From a virus: DNA of 34,814 bases. This document shows positions 1 to 7,049 of the stretch, one piece after another. A model generated the notes under the pieces. That model worked only from the letters and a program-made list of their open reading frames with translations. It ran no database searches and was not told the DNA's origin. Location: positions 1-34,814 of IMG/VR virus record IMGVR_UViG_3300042896_001133. The stretch is one strand, 5' to 3'. The first letter of the stretch is position 1. The number at the start of each line of letters is the position of its first letter. The translations under genes and the position numbers were made by a program.

Positions 1-48
1 AAGCAGCGGTGATGCGCTGGTCCGAAGCTGAAAGTCCGGTAGGGAAGA

Positions 49-118
49 TGGCGCGCCCCCCTGGCGTGGTTCCTCCCGTGCCCGTTTCCTATACGGGGGG
101 GCTGAGCGCGCCACTTTT
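49..118. repeat. Long imperfect inverted repeat, terminator-like
   Basis: The arm TGGCGCGC (49-56) pairs with GCGCGCCA (105-112). Runs of C (57-61) and G (95-101) extend it, and a small inner hairpin CCCGT/ACGGG lies at 81-97. A short T-rich stretch follows at 114-119, as in a factor-independent terminator reading rightward, but the overall loop is long for one. It lies in the 258-bp stretch left of the insertion sequence, where I see no convincing gene. Confidence 0.4.
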
Positions 119-273
119 CTAGCGACTGGCTTTTTCACCGGGGAATCCACCTGGAAGCCACCCCGGCGGCCCTGCGGGAAATTGTGACTCAATATCAGAA
201 CCTTACCCGACAGCATCGGTGGCCAGGGTGGATTCCTTTTGGAAGCCAGGGAATCCATGTGTGGATGCCTCCC

Positions 274-538
274 GTTGTGCAAGGAAAATTTTGACCTTCT
301 TGGCATGTGATCGAGTGCGGTCATGTGTCAGGCCTCATTGTGCGGCTTTTCACATGCCGCGGGCCGGTATGGAGATGCGCGGATCAGGTCCAAATCACTT
401 TGACGCGCTCTGTTAACGGCGCCCTGGATTCCCCTGGTTTTCCTGATCCCGATCTGTTCGATCATTTGCCCATGCAGGTCTTCGCCTTCCTCACACCTCA
501 CACGCCCGGTCTGTCGCCCGAACGTGGTGTCTGCGTGG
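274..538 (-). ncRNA. Candidate bridge/seek RNA region of the IS
   Basis: This 265-bp stretch between the transposase stop and the downstream inverted repeat has no credible reading frame. In IS110-family elements a structured RNA encoded in the long non-coding end recognises the donor and target DNA; in IS1111 members it lies downstream of the transposase. Position and length fit that. I did not derive a secondary structure or guide loops, so the RNA is proposed from position only. Confidence 0.3.
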
Positions 539-1561
539 TCAGGCCATCTCTCGCCCCCTATAATCCTCGTTCTTCGTCAGCATCGCCCAGACGCCTCGGG
601 CCATCTTGTTGGCCAGCGCGATCGCCACCAGCATGCGCGGCTTCTTGGCCAGCATCCTCGCCAGCCAGGAGCCCTCGGGCGCGCCCTTTCGCAGGGTCCG
701 CTGCACCGTGGACATGGCGCCGATGATCAAGAGGCGCCGGATGTCACGCTGGCCCATCTTCGATGTCCGGCCAAGCCGCTGCTTGCCACCGGTCGAGTGC
801 TGCATCGGCACGAGCCCCAGCCAGGCGGCGAAGTCGCGCCCGCTGCGGAAGCTGTCCATCGCCGGGGCGAAGGTCTCCACCGCCAGCGCCGTGACCGGGC
901 CGACGCCCGGCATGGTCCTGAGACGCCGGGCCGTCTCGCCCTGCCCGGAAAGGCGGGCGATTTCCCGGTCCAGAACCCGCAGACGTTCGCCCAACTGCGC
1001 GATCTGCGCCAGAAGCTCGCGGCAACACAGCCGAACCGCCTCGGGCAGGCCGCTGTCCTCCGCGTCCACGATCTCGGCGAGCCGCTTGACCTGATGCACG
1101 CCAAGCGGGGCGATGTGGCCGAATTCATAAAGATGGGCGCGTAGCGCATTCACGGCGACGGTGCGGCTCTCGATGAACTGCGTGCGTGTGCGGAACAGGA
1201 CTGCGCGCCCCTGCTGCTCGTCCGTCTTGGGCTCGACGAAGCGCATGGTCGGCCGCAGGGCCGCCTCGACAATCGCTTCGGCATCGGCGCTGTCGTTCTT
1301 GTGGCGCTTCACGAACGGCTTGACGTAGCGGGGCGCGATCAATAGCGGCGTATGCCCCATGCCCTGCAGCGTGCGCGCCCAGTGATGAGCGCCGCCACAT
1401 GCCTCCATGGCAACTGTGCAAGCCGGTTGCGCGGCCATGAACCGCTCGAACTGCAGGCGCGACAGCTTCTTACGGAACACGACAGATCCATCCGCCGCCG
1501 ATCCGTGGAGTTGGAACACATTCTTTGCCAGATCCACCCCGATGATGCTAACTTCCTTCAT
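539..1561 (-). CDS. IS110-family transposase (DEDD recombinase)
   Basis: This 340-residue protein catalyses excision and insertion of the element. The N-terminal RuvC-like domain shows the acidic tetrad D10 (GVDLAKN), E53 (AMEACGG), D90 and D93 (KNDSADAEAI). The C-terminal domain shows the helix-hairpin-helix-like MPGVGPVTAL near residue 217 and the conserved serine S256 in HSTGGK. The length is normal for the family and no frameshift or stop interrupts it. I chose the ATG at 1561 because AAGGAGG lies six bases upstream and the family consensus begins at MKEVSIIGVDLAKN; an upstream in-frame ATG at 1609 has no such support. The ribosome-binding site lies inside an 11-bp inverted repeat, which could limit translation from outside transcripts. 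Confidence 0.95.
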   Translation of the reverse strand: MKEVSIIGVDLAKNVFQLHGSAADGSVVFRKKLSRLQFERFMAAQPACTVAMEACGGAHHWARTLQGMGHTPLLIAPRYVKPFVKRHKNDSADAEAIVEAALRPTMRFVEPKTDEQQGRAVLFRTRTQFIESRTVAVNALRAHLYEFGHIAPLGVHQVKRLAEIVDAEDSGLPEAVRLCCRELLAQIAQLGERLRVLDREIARLSGQGETARRLRTMPGVGPVTALAVETFAPAMDSFRSGRDFAAWLGLVPMQHSTGGKQRLGRTSKMGQRDIRRLLIIGAMSTVQRTLRKGAPEGSWLARMLAKKPRMLVAIALANKMARGVWAMLTKNEDYRGREMA

Positions 1562-1640
1562 GGATGCCTCCTTCCATTCGCTTGAACTGCAACATCTCAA
1601 GCTTGGCACATTGCGATGCCGTCAGGGAGGGAGGCATCCA
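1559..1640 (-). promoter_or_regulatory. Hairpin enclosing the transposase ribosome-binding site
   Basis: In the transposase mRNA sense, TGGATGCCTCC (1640 down to 1630) is followed 58 bases later by its exact complement GGAGGCATCCA (1571 down to 1561). The second arm contains the ribosome-binding site and the first base of the start codon. A transcript entering from outside the element would include both arms and could hide the start site. One starting inside would contain only the second arm. Pairing is seen directly; the regulatory role is inferred by analogy with other insertion sequences. Confidence 0.5.
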
Positions 1641-1787
1641 CTCCATCACTTGGTGGGTTCTTTTGGCCAGAAAAGCCACCTTCGGAAGCCACCCTCAGGC
1701 CAGATCGGCAGAACACCTTGATTCCACGCCACAAAATGGATTGACATTTCTAGCCCCCTTGACGTACCCCTTGATTGTCGAAGAGTT

Positions 1788-1819
1788 GCGCCCGGAGAAA
1801 ACCCCTCGCGGGCGCTTTT
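1788..1819 (+). terminator. Putative factor-independent terminator before the methyltransferases
   Basis: A 7-bp GC-rich stem GCGCCCG (1788-1794) with CGGGCGC (1809-1815) is followed directly by TTTT (1816-1819). It lies in the 264-bp gap between the insertion sequence and the first methyltransferase gene. A TTGACA hexamer at 1741-1746 could be a -35 element but has no good -10 partner. The rest of the gap shows nothing I recognise. Confidence 0.4.
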
Positions 1820-1911
1820 GCTTTCCCCCATCGCGGACCCTGACACAGCAACTGGCGTTTGCCGGGGCTTGCATTGGTCTGTCCGCCCTGCCCCGGATCC
1901 GAACCCCACCC

Positions 1912-3222
1912 ATGGACCTTGTCTTTGCGCCGAGCCAGATCGAGAGCTGGCCGATCGACCGGCTGCGCCCCTATGCCCGCAATGCCAAGATCCACGGCAC
2001 GGACCAAGTCGCCAAGATCGCGGCAAGCATGGCCAAGTTCGGCTGGACCGTGCCTTGCTTGGTGGCTGACGATGGCGATCTGATTGCGGGCCACGGTCGG
2101 GTGCTGGCCGCCATCATGCTGGGGCTGACCGAGGTGCCGGTGATCCGGCTCGGCCACCTCGACGAGGCCGAACGCCGGGCGTACCGGATCGCGGACAACA
2201 AATTGACCGAGTTGGGCGAATGGGACGAGGCGATGCTGCGCGACGAGATCGCGGGGCTGCTGGCCGAGGATTTTGACCTGTCGCTTCTCGGGATCACCGA
2301 CGAAGATCTGGACGCCCTGCTCCGCGATCCGGACGAGGCGGAAGGCGGCGCGGTCGAAGGAGAGGATGATATCCCCGAACCGCCGGTCTCGCCGGTGTCA
2401 GTGGCGGGTGACCTGTGGCAGCTTGGGTCGCACCGACTGATCTGCGGCGACAGCACATCCGCCGATGTGGTCGGGCGGCTGCTGGGTGATGTTCGCCCGC
2501 TGCTGATGGTGACTGATCCGCCCTATGGCGTGGAATACGATCCGTCCTGGCGCAACCAGGCGGGGGCAGCGAAGACCAAGAGAACCGGCAAGGTGCTGAA
2601 TGACGACCGGGCCGACTGGCGCGAAGTCTGGGCGCTGTTCCCTGGCGACGTGGCTTATGTCTGGCACGGCGCGCTGCACTCTTCGACCGTGGCCGAAAGC
2701 CTGGCTGCCGCGGGTTTCGCCGTCCGGTCGCAAATCATCTGGGCCAAGGACCGCCTCGTCCTCAGCCGCGGCGATTACCACTGGCAACATGAACCCTGCT
2801 GGTATGCCGTGAAAAAGACCGGCAAGGGGCACTGGGCTGGCGACCGTAAGCAGACCACACTCTGGCACATCTCCGGCAAGGATCAGGACGCTGCCACCGT
2901 GCATGGCACCCAAAAGCCGGTCGAATGCATGCGCCGCCCTATCCTGAACAACTCCAGCCCGGGTCAAGCGGTGTTCGAACCCTTCATGGGATCCGGCACC
3001 ACGCTGATCGCGGCGGAAACCACCGGGCGGGTGTGCTTCGGGATCGAGTTGAACCCGGCTTATGTCGATGTGGCCATCGAGCGCTGGCAGCAATTTACCG
3101 GCGCCAATGCCGTGCTGGCGGACTCCGGTGAAACCTTCGTCGACCTGAAGGCCAAGAGGCTGGCGGCAGGAATGCGCCCCCGCTGCCCGGCCGGATCGAA
3201 CACTGGCCCCTCGCCCGGCTGA
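1912..3222 (+). CDS. ParB-like domain / DNA methyltransferase fusion (DPPY type)
   Basis: This 436-residue protein probably methylates DNA bases, with the amino order of beta-class enzymes. Residues 1-130 form a ParB/sulfiredoxin-like domain (PYARNAKIHG, LIAGHGRVLAA, YRIADNKLTELGEWD). The catalytic motif TDPPYG is near residue 200 and the AdoMet-binding FEPFMGSGTT is near residue 360. DPPY is usual in N6-adenine enzymes, so adenine is the likely target; the recognition site cannot be read. The ATG at 1912 has no strong ribosome-binding site but places the ParB domain at the usual distance. Its last 90 bases overlap the open frame of the next gene in another phase, and one extra base there would fuse the two. 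Such enzymes are common in phages, where they protect against restriction. Confidence 0.88.
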   Translation: MDLVFAPSQIESWPIDRLRPYARNAKIHGTDQVAKIAASMAKFGWTVPCLVADDGDLIAGHGRVLAAIMLGLTEVPVIRLGHLDEAERRAYRIADNKLTELGEWDEAMLRDEIAGLLAEDFDLSLLGITDEDLDALLRDPDEAEGGAVEGEDDIPEPPVSPVSVAGDLWQLGSHRLICGDSTSADVVGRLLGDVRPLLMVTDPPYGVEYDPSWRNQAGAAKTKRTGKVLNDDRADWREVWALFPGDVAYVWHGALHSSTVAESLAAAGFAVRSQIIWAKDRLVLSRGDYHWQHEPCWYAVKKTGKGHWAGDRKQTTLWHISGKDQDAATVHGTQKPVECMRRPILNNSSPGQAVFEPFMGSGTTLIAAETTGRVCFGIELNPAYVDVAIERWQQFTGANAVLADSGETFVDLKAKRLAAGMRPRCPAGSNTGPSPG

Positions 3223-3263
3223 AGCCTTATGCCCGAAACGCCAAGACCCACGACGATGATCAG

Positions 3264-4532
3264 GTGGCGAAGATCGCCGCCAGCATTGCCGAGTTCGGAT
3301 GGACCGTGCCGGTGCTGGTGGCGGCCGACGGCGAGCTGATCGCGGGCCATGGCCGCATCCTCGCCGCCGTACACCTCGGGCTTTCCGAAGCCCCTGTGAT
3401 CGTGCTGGGCCACCTGACCGAAGCCCAGCGCCGCGCCTATCGGATTGCGGACAACAAGCTAACCGAACTGGGCGGGTGGGACGACGCCCTGCTGCTGCAA
3501 GAACTTCAGGCCCTCCTGGCCGAGGATTTCGACCTCGGGCTGATCGGGATCCCCGAGGATGAACTGGACGCGCTGCTCCTCAACACTGACGACCGCCCGG
3601 CGATTTCTGATGATGCTGCCGATACGATCCCGGCCCCGCCCGCTGATCCGATCACCAAGCCGGGGGACATCTGGGCGCTGGGCAAGCACCGGCTGTGCTG
3701 CGGCGACGCAACCGATCCCTCGGCCATCGCCAGGCTGATGCAGGGCGAACTGGCAAAGCTGATGTTCACTTCGCCGCCCTATGCCCAGCAGCGCGATTAC
3801 GGCGCGGCCAAGGAGAAGGTCGGCGATTGGGATGCGCTGATGCAGGGCGTGTTCGCCGCAGCCCCGGTCACCGCCGAGGCCCAGCTGCTGGTCAATCTCG
3901 GCCTGGTGCATCGCGACAGCGAATGGCAACCCTATTGGGAAGGATGGGTGGAATGGATGCGCGGCTCTGGCTGGCGACGGTTTGGGTGGTATGTGTGGGA
4001 TCAGGGGCCGGGATTGCCGGGCGATTGGAACGGCCGCTTGGCCCCGTCACACGAGTTCATTTTCCACTTCAACCGCGCACCGCGCAAACCCCACAAGACC
4101 GTCCCGTCCAAGCACGCGGGCGAAACCTTGGGCGGCGGTGGGCTGCGCGGGGCCGACGGCGCCGTGCACGCCAAAACCGGCACCGGCAACGCGATCCAAA
4201 GCCATCGTATCCCGGACAGCGTCTTGCGGATCATGCGCCACAAGGGCGGGCTGGGTGCCGCCGGATCACATCCAGCCGTGTTTCCGGTGGCGCTGGTCGA
4301 GGAAGTGCTGACAGCGTTCTCAGACCCGGGCGACCTGATCTACGAGCCGTTCTGCGGCTCCGGCACCCAGATCGTCGCCGCTGAACGAACTGGGCGGCGC
4401 TGCTTCGCCATGGAACTGGATCCCGTCTATTGCGACGTCGCGGTGCGGCGGTGGGAATTGGCGACGGGGCTAAAGGCGAAGTTGGAAAATCGCAACGAGA
4501 CCACCATTGGCAAGGAGACAAAACAGCAATGA
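3264..4532 (+). CDS. ParB-like domain / DNA methyltransferase fusion (SPPY type), start uncertain
   Basis: This is a second methyltransferase with the same plan: ParB-like domain, catalytic motif TSPPYA and AdoMet motif YEPFCGSGTQ. SPPY suggests N4-cytosine rather than N6-adenine methylation. The GTG at 3264 is the first standard start codon in this frame, yet homologous ParB sequence begins upstream: RIEHWPLARLKPYARNAKTH is encoded from 3192, and the frame is open from 3132 without ATG, GTG or TTG. The true protein therefore begins earlier, either at a non-standard codon or through frameshifting from the preceding gene. One extra base in the C run at 3177-3181 would join both genes into one frame of about 873 codons. 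The stop overlaps the next start (ATGA). Confidence 0.8.
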   Translation: MAKIAASIAEFGWTVPVLVAADGELIAGHGRILAAVHLGLSEAPVIVLGHLTEAQRRAYRIADNKLTELGGWDDALLLQELQALLAEDFDLGLIGIPEDELDALLLNTDDRPAISDDAADTIPAPPADPITKPGDIWALGKHRLCCGDATDPSAIARLMQGELAKLMFTSPPYAQQRDYGAAKEKVGDWDALMQGVFAAAPVTAEAQLLVNLGLVHRDSEWQPYWEGWVEWMRGSGWRRFGWYVWDQGPGLPGDWNGRLAPSHEFIFHFNRAPRKPHKTVPSKHAGETLGGGGLRGADGAVHAKTGTGNAIQSHRIPDSVLRIMRHKGGLGAAGSHPAVFPVALVEEVLTAFSDPGDLIYEPFCGSGTQIVAAERTGRRCFAMELDPVYCDVAVRRWELATGLKAKLENRNETTIGKETKQQ

Positions 4533-5038
4533 TCATCGACACCCCGATCTGGCGAAACGCCGACCTCATTCGGATCATTCCGATCACGCGCGCGGACCTG
4601 AATCAGGCCATATCCCGAAACGACTTTCGGCCTGAAAACACACCCAAGCCCGGTAAGGCGCGCTGGTACAGCTGGAGAGACGTGGTGTCGGTTGCTGCCG
4701 CACAGGATTTGCGCAAACTTGGCTTTGGTCCGTCCATCGCATTTGGGCTGGTGCAAAACCACCTGTCACCGTTTCTGCGGGGTAGCATAGACGCCCCGGA
4801 CGATTGCGCAGGAGTGCTTTGGCTTATCCGCCCAAGTGACGACCATCTCAACATTGAGACCCCGTGTGAGTTCCTGCGGCACACCGAATACGAGGAACTC
4901 CTTTTCACACCAGACGAGAGCGCTTGCATCATCGTGAATATCGGCCGCATTGCAGCACGCGTTCGCAATGACCTGCAGGCGACCGAGACTGCGAAGGTCA
5001 TTCGTGAGGAATTTCAGATCACAGGACCGTTGATGTGA
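4529..5038 (+). CDS. Small MerR-like HTH protein
   Basis: This 169-residue protein starts at the ATGA overlap with the methyltransferase stop, with AGGAG about 13 bases upstream, so the genes are probably translated together. Residues 18-72 (ITRADLNQAI, WYSWRDVV, LRKLGFGPSIAFGLV) look like a MerR-type winged helix-turn-helix that chooses between a recognition segment and a following helix. The C-terminal 90 residues resemble nothing I know. I infer a DNA-binding regulator, perhaps of the methyltransferase genes or of prophage functions. Base composition is lower in GC than in the methyltransferases. Confidence 0.6.
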   Translation: MIIDTPIWRNADLIRIIPITRADLNQAISRNDFRPENTPKPGKARWYSWRDVVSVAAAQDLRKLGFGPSIAFGLVQNHLSPFLRGSIDAPDDCAGVLWLIRPSDDHLNIETPCEFLRHTEYEELLFTPDESACIIVNIGRIAARVRNDLQATETAKVIREEFQITGPLM

Positions 5039-5052
5039 CCTAATCGCGCGGC

Positions 5053-5244
5053 ATGTTGCTGATCGAAGCCGCTACCAATGTCGCGGTGGGCTACGTGCTG
5101 GCTGTCGCAACACAGATCATCGTGTTTCCGTGGTTCAGCCTGCACCCCAGCATCGGCCAGAGCCTGGCGCTGGGCGGGGTCTTTGTCGGCATATCGCTCC
5201 TGCGCAGCTACGCGCTACGCAGGCTGTTCGAGCACTGGCGATAA
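5053..5244 (+). CDS. DUF7220-like small membrane protein
   Basis: This 63-residue protein has two hydrophobic segments (about residues 8-26 and 38-53) and the ending SLLRSYALRRLFEHWR. This matches a small membrane protein family (DUF7220) common in Rhodobacteraceae prophages; the N-terminal pattern NVAVGYVLAVATQIIVFPWF is characteristic. Its function is unknown. It starts 15 bases after the preceding gene without a clear ribosome-binding site, and converges with the leftward cassette that ends 10 bases further on. Confidence 0.7.
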   Translation: MLLIEAATNVAVGYVLAVATQIIVFPWFSLHPSIGQSLALGGVFVGISLLRSYALRRLFEHWR

Positions 5245-5254
5245 AAGCAGGGCA

Positions 5255-5836
5255 TCAGGCAGCCTCGAGTTTGTACACGGTCCCTCTGCCCGCAACCTTC
5301 TCCGAGGCAATCGGCAGGTTCAGCTTCTTCTTGAGACCGCCCGAAATCAGGCCTCTCGCCGAATGCGCCAACCAGCCCGTCGCTTCGACGATCTCGGCGA
5401 TGGATGCGCCCTCGGGTCGCTGAATGAGAGCTATGATCTCCGCCTGCTTGGTGCCAGCACGGATGGTGACCGGCTTCGGCGTGGAAGGGTTCGGGGAAGC
5501 TTTGGGCACATCCTTGGGCCCGGTGACCAGCTCCAGCTTTGCCTTGCGCGCGCTGGCGACGGCGCTGGCCACGACCGGCTCGATCCCGATGGCTTGCAGC
5601 CCGGCCTCAGTGGCGATCAGCGTGGTGCCATGGCCATCGCCGGTTTCGCGCCACATGGGCTCGCCGCGCCGCAGGTTGGCCTCGACTTCTTCCAGCCAGC
5701 CGCGGGTGATCATCGCGGTCACAGCCTTCTGTGCGGCGGCGCCATGCAGCCCCTCGGGCAGTGGCATGGCCAGAATGCCGGGGCGGGTCGCGGCGCGGCT
5801 GAGGACGATGATCTGGGTGTCAGTGAGTTTGGGCAT
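5255..5836 (-). CDS. DUF3489 domain protein
   Basis: This 193-residue protein is the last gene of the leftward cassette. The C-terminal part (about residues 125-190) carries the DUF3489 pattern: GTKQAEIIALIQRPEGAS, IVEATGW, SARGLISGGLKKKL and SEKVAGRGTVYKL. The predicted fold is a small winged-helix, often found in mobile DNA. Residues 1-85 contain a second winged-helix-like region (LTDTQIIVLSRAATRPG, MITRGWLEEV). A Pro/Thr/Ser-rich linker joins them. The start is supported by AGGAGG five bases before the ATG. A DNA-binding role is likely but not established. Confidence 0.8.
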   Translation of the reverse strand: MPKLTDTQIIVLSRAATRPGILAMPLPEGLHGAAAQKAVTAMITRGWLEEVEANLRRGEPMWRETGDGHGTTLIATEAGLQAIGIEPVVASAVASARKAKLELVTGPKDVPKASPNPSTPKPVTIRAGTKQAEIIALIQRPEGASIAEIVEATGWLAHSARGLISGGLKKKLNLPIASEKVAGRGTVYKLEAA

Positions 5837-5873
5837 CTTGGCCTCCTGTCATGGAATGGGGTGTCGGGGCTGA

Positions 5874-6272
5874 TCAGTCGCTCTCGGCCATCGCGGCCGC
5901 GACGGCGAAGTGCTGAACCCAGCCAGTCAGGTAGGGCAGCCCTGCGGGGATGCCTTCCTCGCGCTCAAGCTGGCGCGAGATGCGCCAGTCCTGCCATGTG
6001 CGGATCGAGGATTTGATCGCGGTTTCGCTGTCGATGTTGCAGCCGGTCATGTTGCCGACCACATCGTCGGCGAAATGGCGGCCCATGCGGCCGTCGAGAA
6101 AGTCGCGAATGCCAATCATCTCGTCCTCGCTGTTGGCGCGGATGGCGGTGGCGATCAGGGTTGAGGCCAGCACCCAGACCTCAACACTGCGGCGGTCGCG
6201 CTGCGGGCAAGTGGTCAGGGTGCCGAAGAAGCCGTGGTCAGGGTTGCGGCTGGGTAGGATGGGGTGCGTCAT
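5874..6272 (-). CDS. Hypothetical phage-associated protein
   Basis: This 132-residue protein is not assigned to a known function. I chose the ATG at 6272 because an AAGGGA-like site lies upstream and the next in-frame ATG further up lies inside the leader. The sequence is soluble, with an acidic middle (NSEDEMIGIRDFLDGRMG) and an aromatic stretch (WQDWRISRQLEREEG). It lies 37 bases upstream of the DUF3489 gene and has its own leader, which resembles that of the 7302-7514 gene. Confidence 0.65.
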   Translation of the reverse strand: MTHPILPSRNPDHGFFGTLTTCPQRDRRSVEVWVLASTLIATAIRANSEDEMIGIRDFLDGRMGRHFADDVVGNMTGCNIDSETAIKSSIRTWQDWRISRQLEREEGIPAGLPYLTGWVQHFAVAAAMAESD

Positions 6273-6273
6273 G

Positions 6274-6390
6274 GCGGTGGTCCCTTGGGGTGAGTTGCAT
6301 CGTTTTCCTGTGACAACCATCGCTCCGGTCGGGCGATTATCGTAGGCAATTCAAAGCAATATCATGGCTTTATGATCGCAACGCCTTGGC
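6274..6390 (-). promoter_or_regulatory. Leader and probable promoter of the 5874-6272 gene
   Basis: This gap separates two parts of the leftward cassette. It shares GCGGTGG (6274-6280) and CGTTTTCCTGT (6301-6311) with the leader at 7529-7566, with the same overall spacing of 38 bases. The stretch 6335-6385 is AT-richer than its surroundings. It contains TAATCG- and TTGCTT-like hexamers in the leftward sense but with poor spacing. A promoter is likely, but its exact boxes are not clear. Confidence 0.4.
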
Positions 6391-6747
6391 TCAGGCGATT
6401 CGATCCGGATCAGTCAGCGCCGCCTGTTCCGCCTCGTGGCGCTGGGCGGCGGCGGGCGGGTCGCGGCGGGCATTGACGATGGCGACGAACAGCGCGCGGG
6501 CGATGGTGGCGACCTCGTCTGCCCCGGCGCTGGTCAGGTTGGCGTCGTGGATCGCGATTGCCTCGCCCAGATCGGTCAGAACATAGAGCGTTGCAAACTC
6601 GGCCTCGGTCGGATCGCAGGTCTCGGTATCGAGATCATGTTCGGACACCGCCACGCTGCGGCAAAAGCGCAGATCAAACCCGATGGCGCATTCGCGGCGG
6701 GCCAGATCGGCGAGGGTTTCGCCTTCGGACAGGCAGTTGGGGATCAT
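6391..6747 (-). CDS. Hypothetical protein, small leftward cassette
   Basis: This 118-residue acidic soluble protein is unrecognised. The start at 6747 is supported by AAGGAG eight bases upstream, and it overlaps the stop of the preceding gene (ATGA), indicating translational coupling. The middle, LYVLTDLGEAIAIHDANLTSAGADEVATIARALFVAIV, is probably alpha-helical. The ending AEQAALTDPDRIA is polar. No catalytic motif or membrane segment is visible. Confidence 0.65.
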   Translation of the reverse strand: MIPNCLSEGETLADLARRECAIGFDLRFCRSVAVSEHDLDTETCDPTEAEFATLYVLTDLGEAIAIHDANLTSAGADEVATIARALFVAIVNARRDPPAAAQRHEAEQAALTDPDRIA

Positions 6748-7049
6748 GGGGTTGCTCCTTCGGGGGCGTGGGTTTCACGGTCGAGTTCGACCCAAGCGCC
6801 GTCCTGCCAGACATAAAGGTGGCAAAACTGACAGGTCGGGCGTGGCAGGATCACCGGATCGCGGGGCCTCTCGAACGCTTCGATCTCGTCGGCGCGGACC
6901 TGCCGGATTTCCCTCGCTGCGAGGATGTCCTCCGGCGTCCACGGGGCCAGCGCGGGCAGCATGTGCGACGGATAGCCGTCATAATGCACATAGGTGTGCG
7001 CCCATTCCTCGGGCCCGATCTGGATGGCGACTTGCGCGCGCGTGCTCAT
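6744..7049 (-). CDS. Small phage protein with HYDGYPSHM motif
   Basis: This 101-residue protein begins MSTRAQVAIQIGPEEW and contains YVHYDGYPSHMLPAL. That beginning followed by an H-[YW]-D-G-YP motif recurs in small proteins of unrelated phages and plasmids, whose role is unknown. The C-terminal half contains CQFCHLYVWQDGAWVELDRE, with a CxxC pair that might bind metal but has no partner pair. Both ends overlap neighbours by ATGA, so it is translated in a coupled series with them. Confidence 0.65.
   Translation of the reverse strand: MSTRAQVAIQIGPEEWAHTYVHYDGYPSHMLPALAPWTPEDILAAREIRQVRADEIEAFERPRDPVILPRPTCQFCHLYVWQDGAWVELDRETHAPEGATP

Larger units (their letters stand above)
259..1647 (-). 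mobile_element. IS110-family (IS1111-type) insertion sequence
   Basis: A complete DEDD transposase gene is flanked by a perfect 12-bp inverted repeat, TGGATGCCTCCC at 262-273 and GGGAGGCATCCA at 1629-1640. Sub-terminal repeats of about this length are the hallmark of the IS1111 branch of the IS110 family, and classic IS110 members lack them. The outer limits given assume the usual 3-bp and 7-bp flanks outside the repeats and are therefore inferred. About 265 bp of non-coding DNA follows the transposase stop, the side where IS1111 elements carry their guide RNA. No target duplication is expected. The right end abuts a small hairpin (229-257), which fits the preference of this group for structured targets. 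Confidence 0.75.

Noticed and set aside
3-121. Open frame from the left edge ending at TAG 119-121, perhaps the end of a gene
   Set aside because: The sequence is Pro-rich with no known pattern, its codon third positions lack the strong G/C bias of real genes here, and most of it is covered by the inverted repeat at 49-118.
219-726. Rightward small frames in and left of the IS end
   Set aside because: They are Arg/Cys/Pro-rich, overlap the IS end and transposase in another phase, and have no ribosome-binding site.
1741-1787. TTGACA at 1741-1746 as a promoter for the methyltransferases
   Set aside because: No acceptable -10 hexamer lies 16-18 bases downstream, and a terminator-like hairpin follows.
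1564-1911. Upstream extension of the first methyltransferase frame to 1564
   Set aside because: It would start inside the insertion sequence, has no ribosome-binding site and lies before the conserved ParB start.
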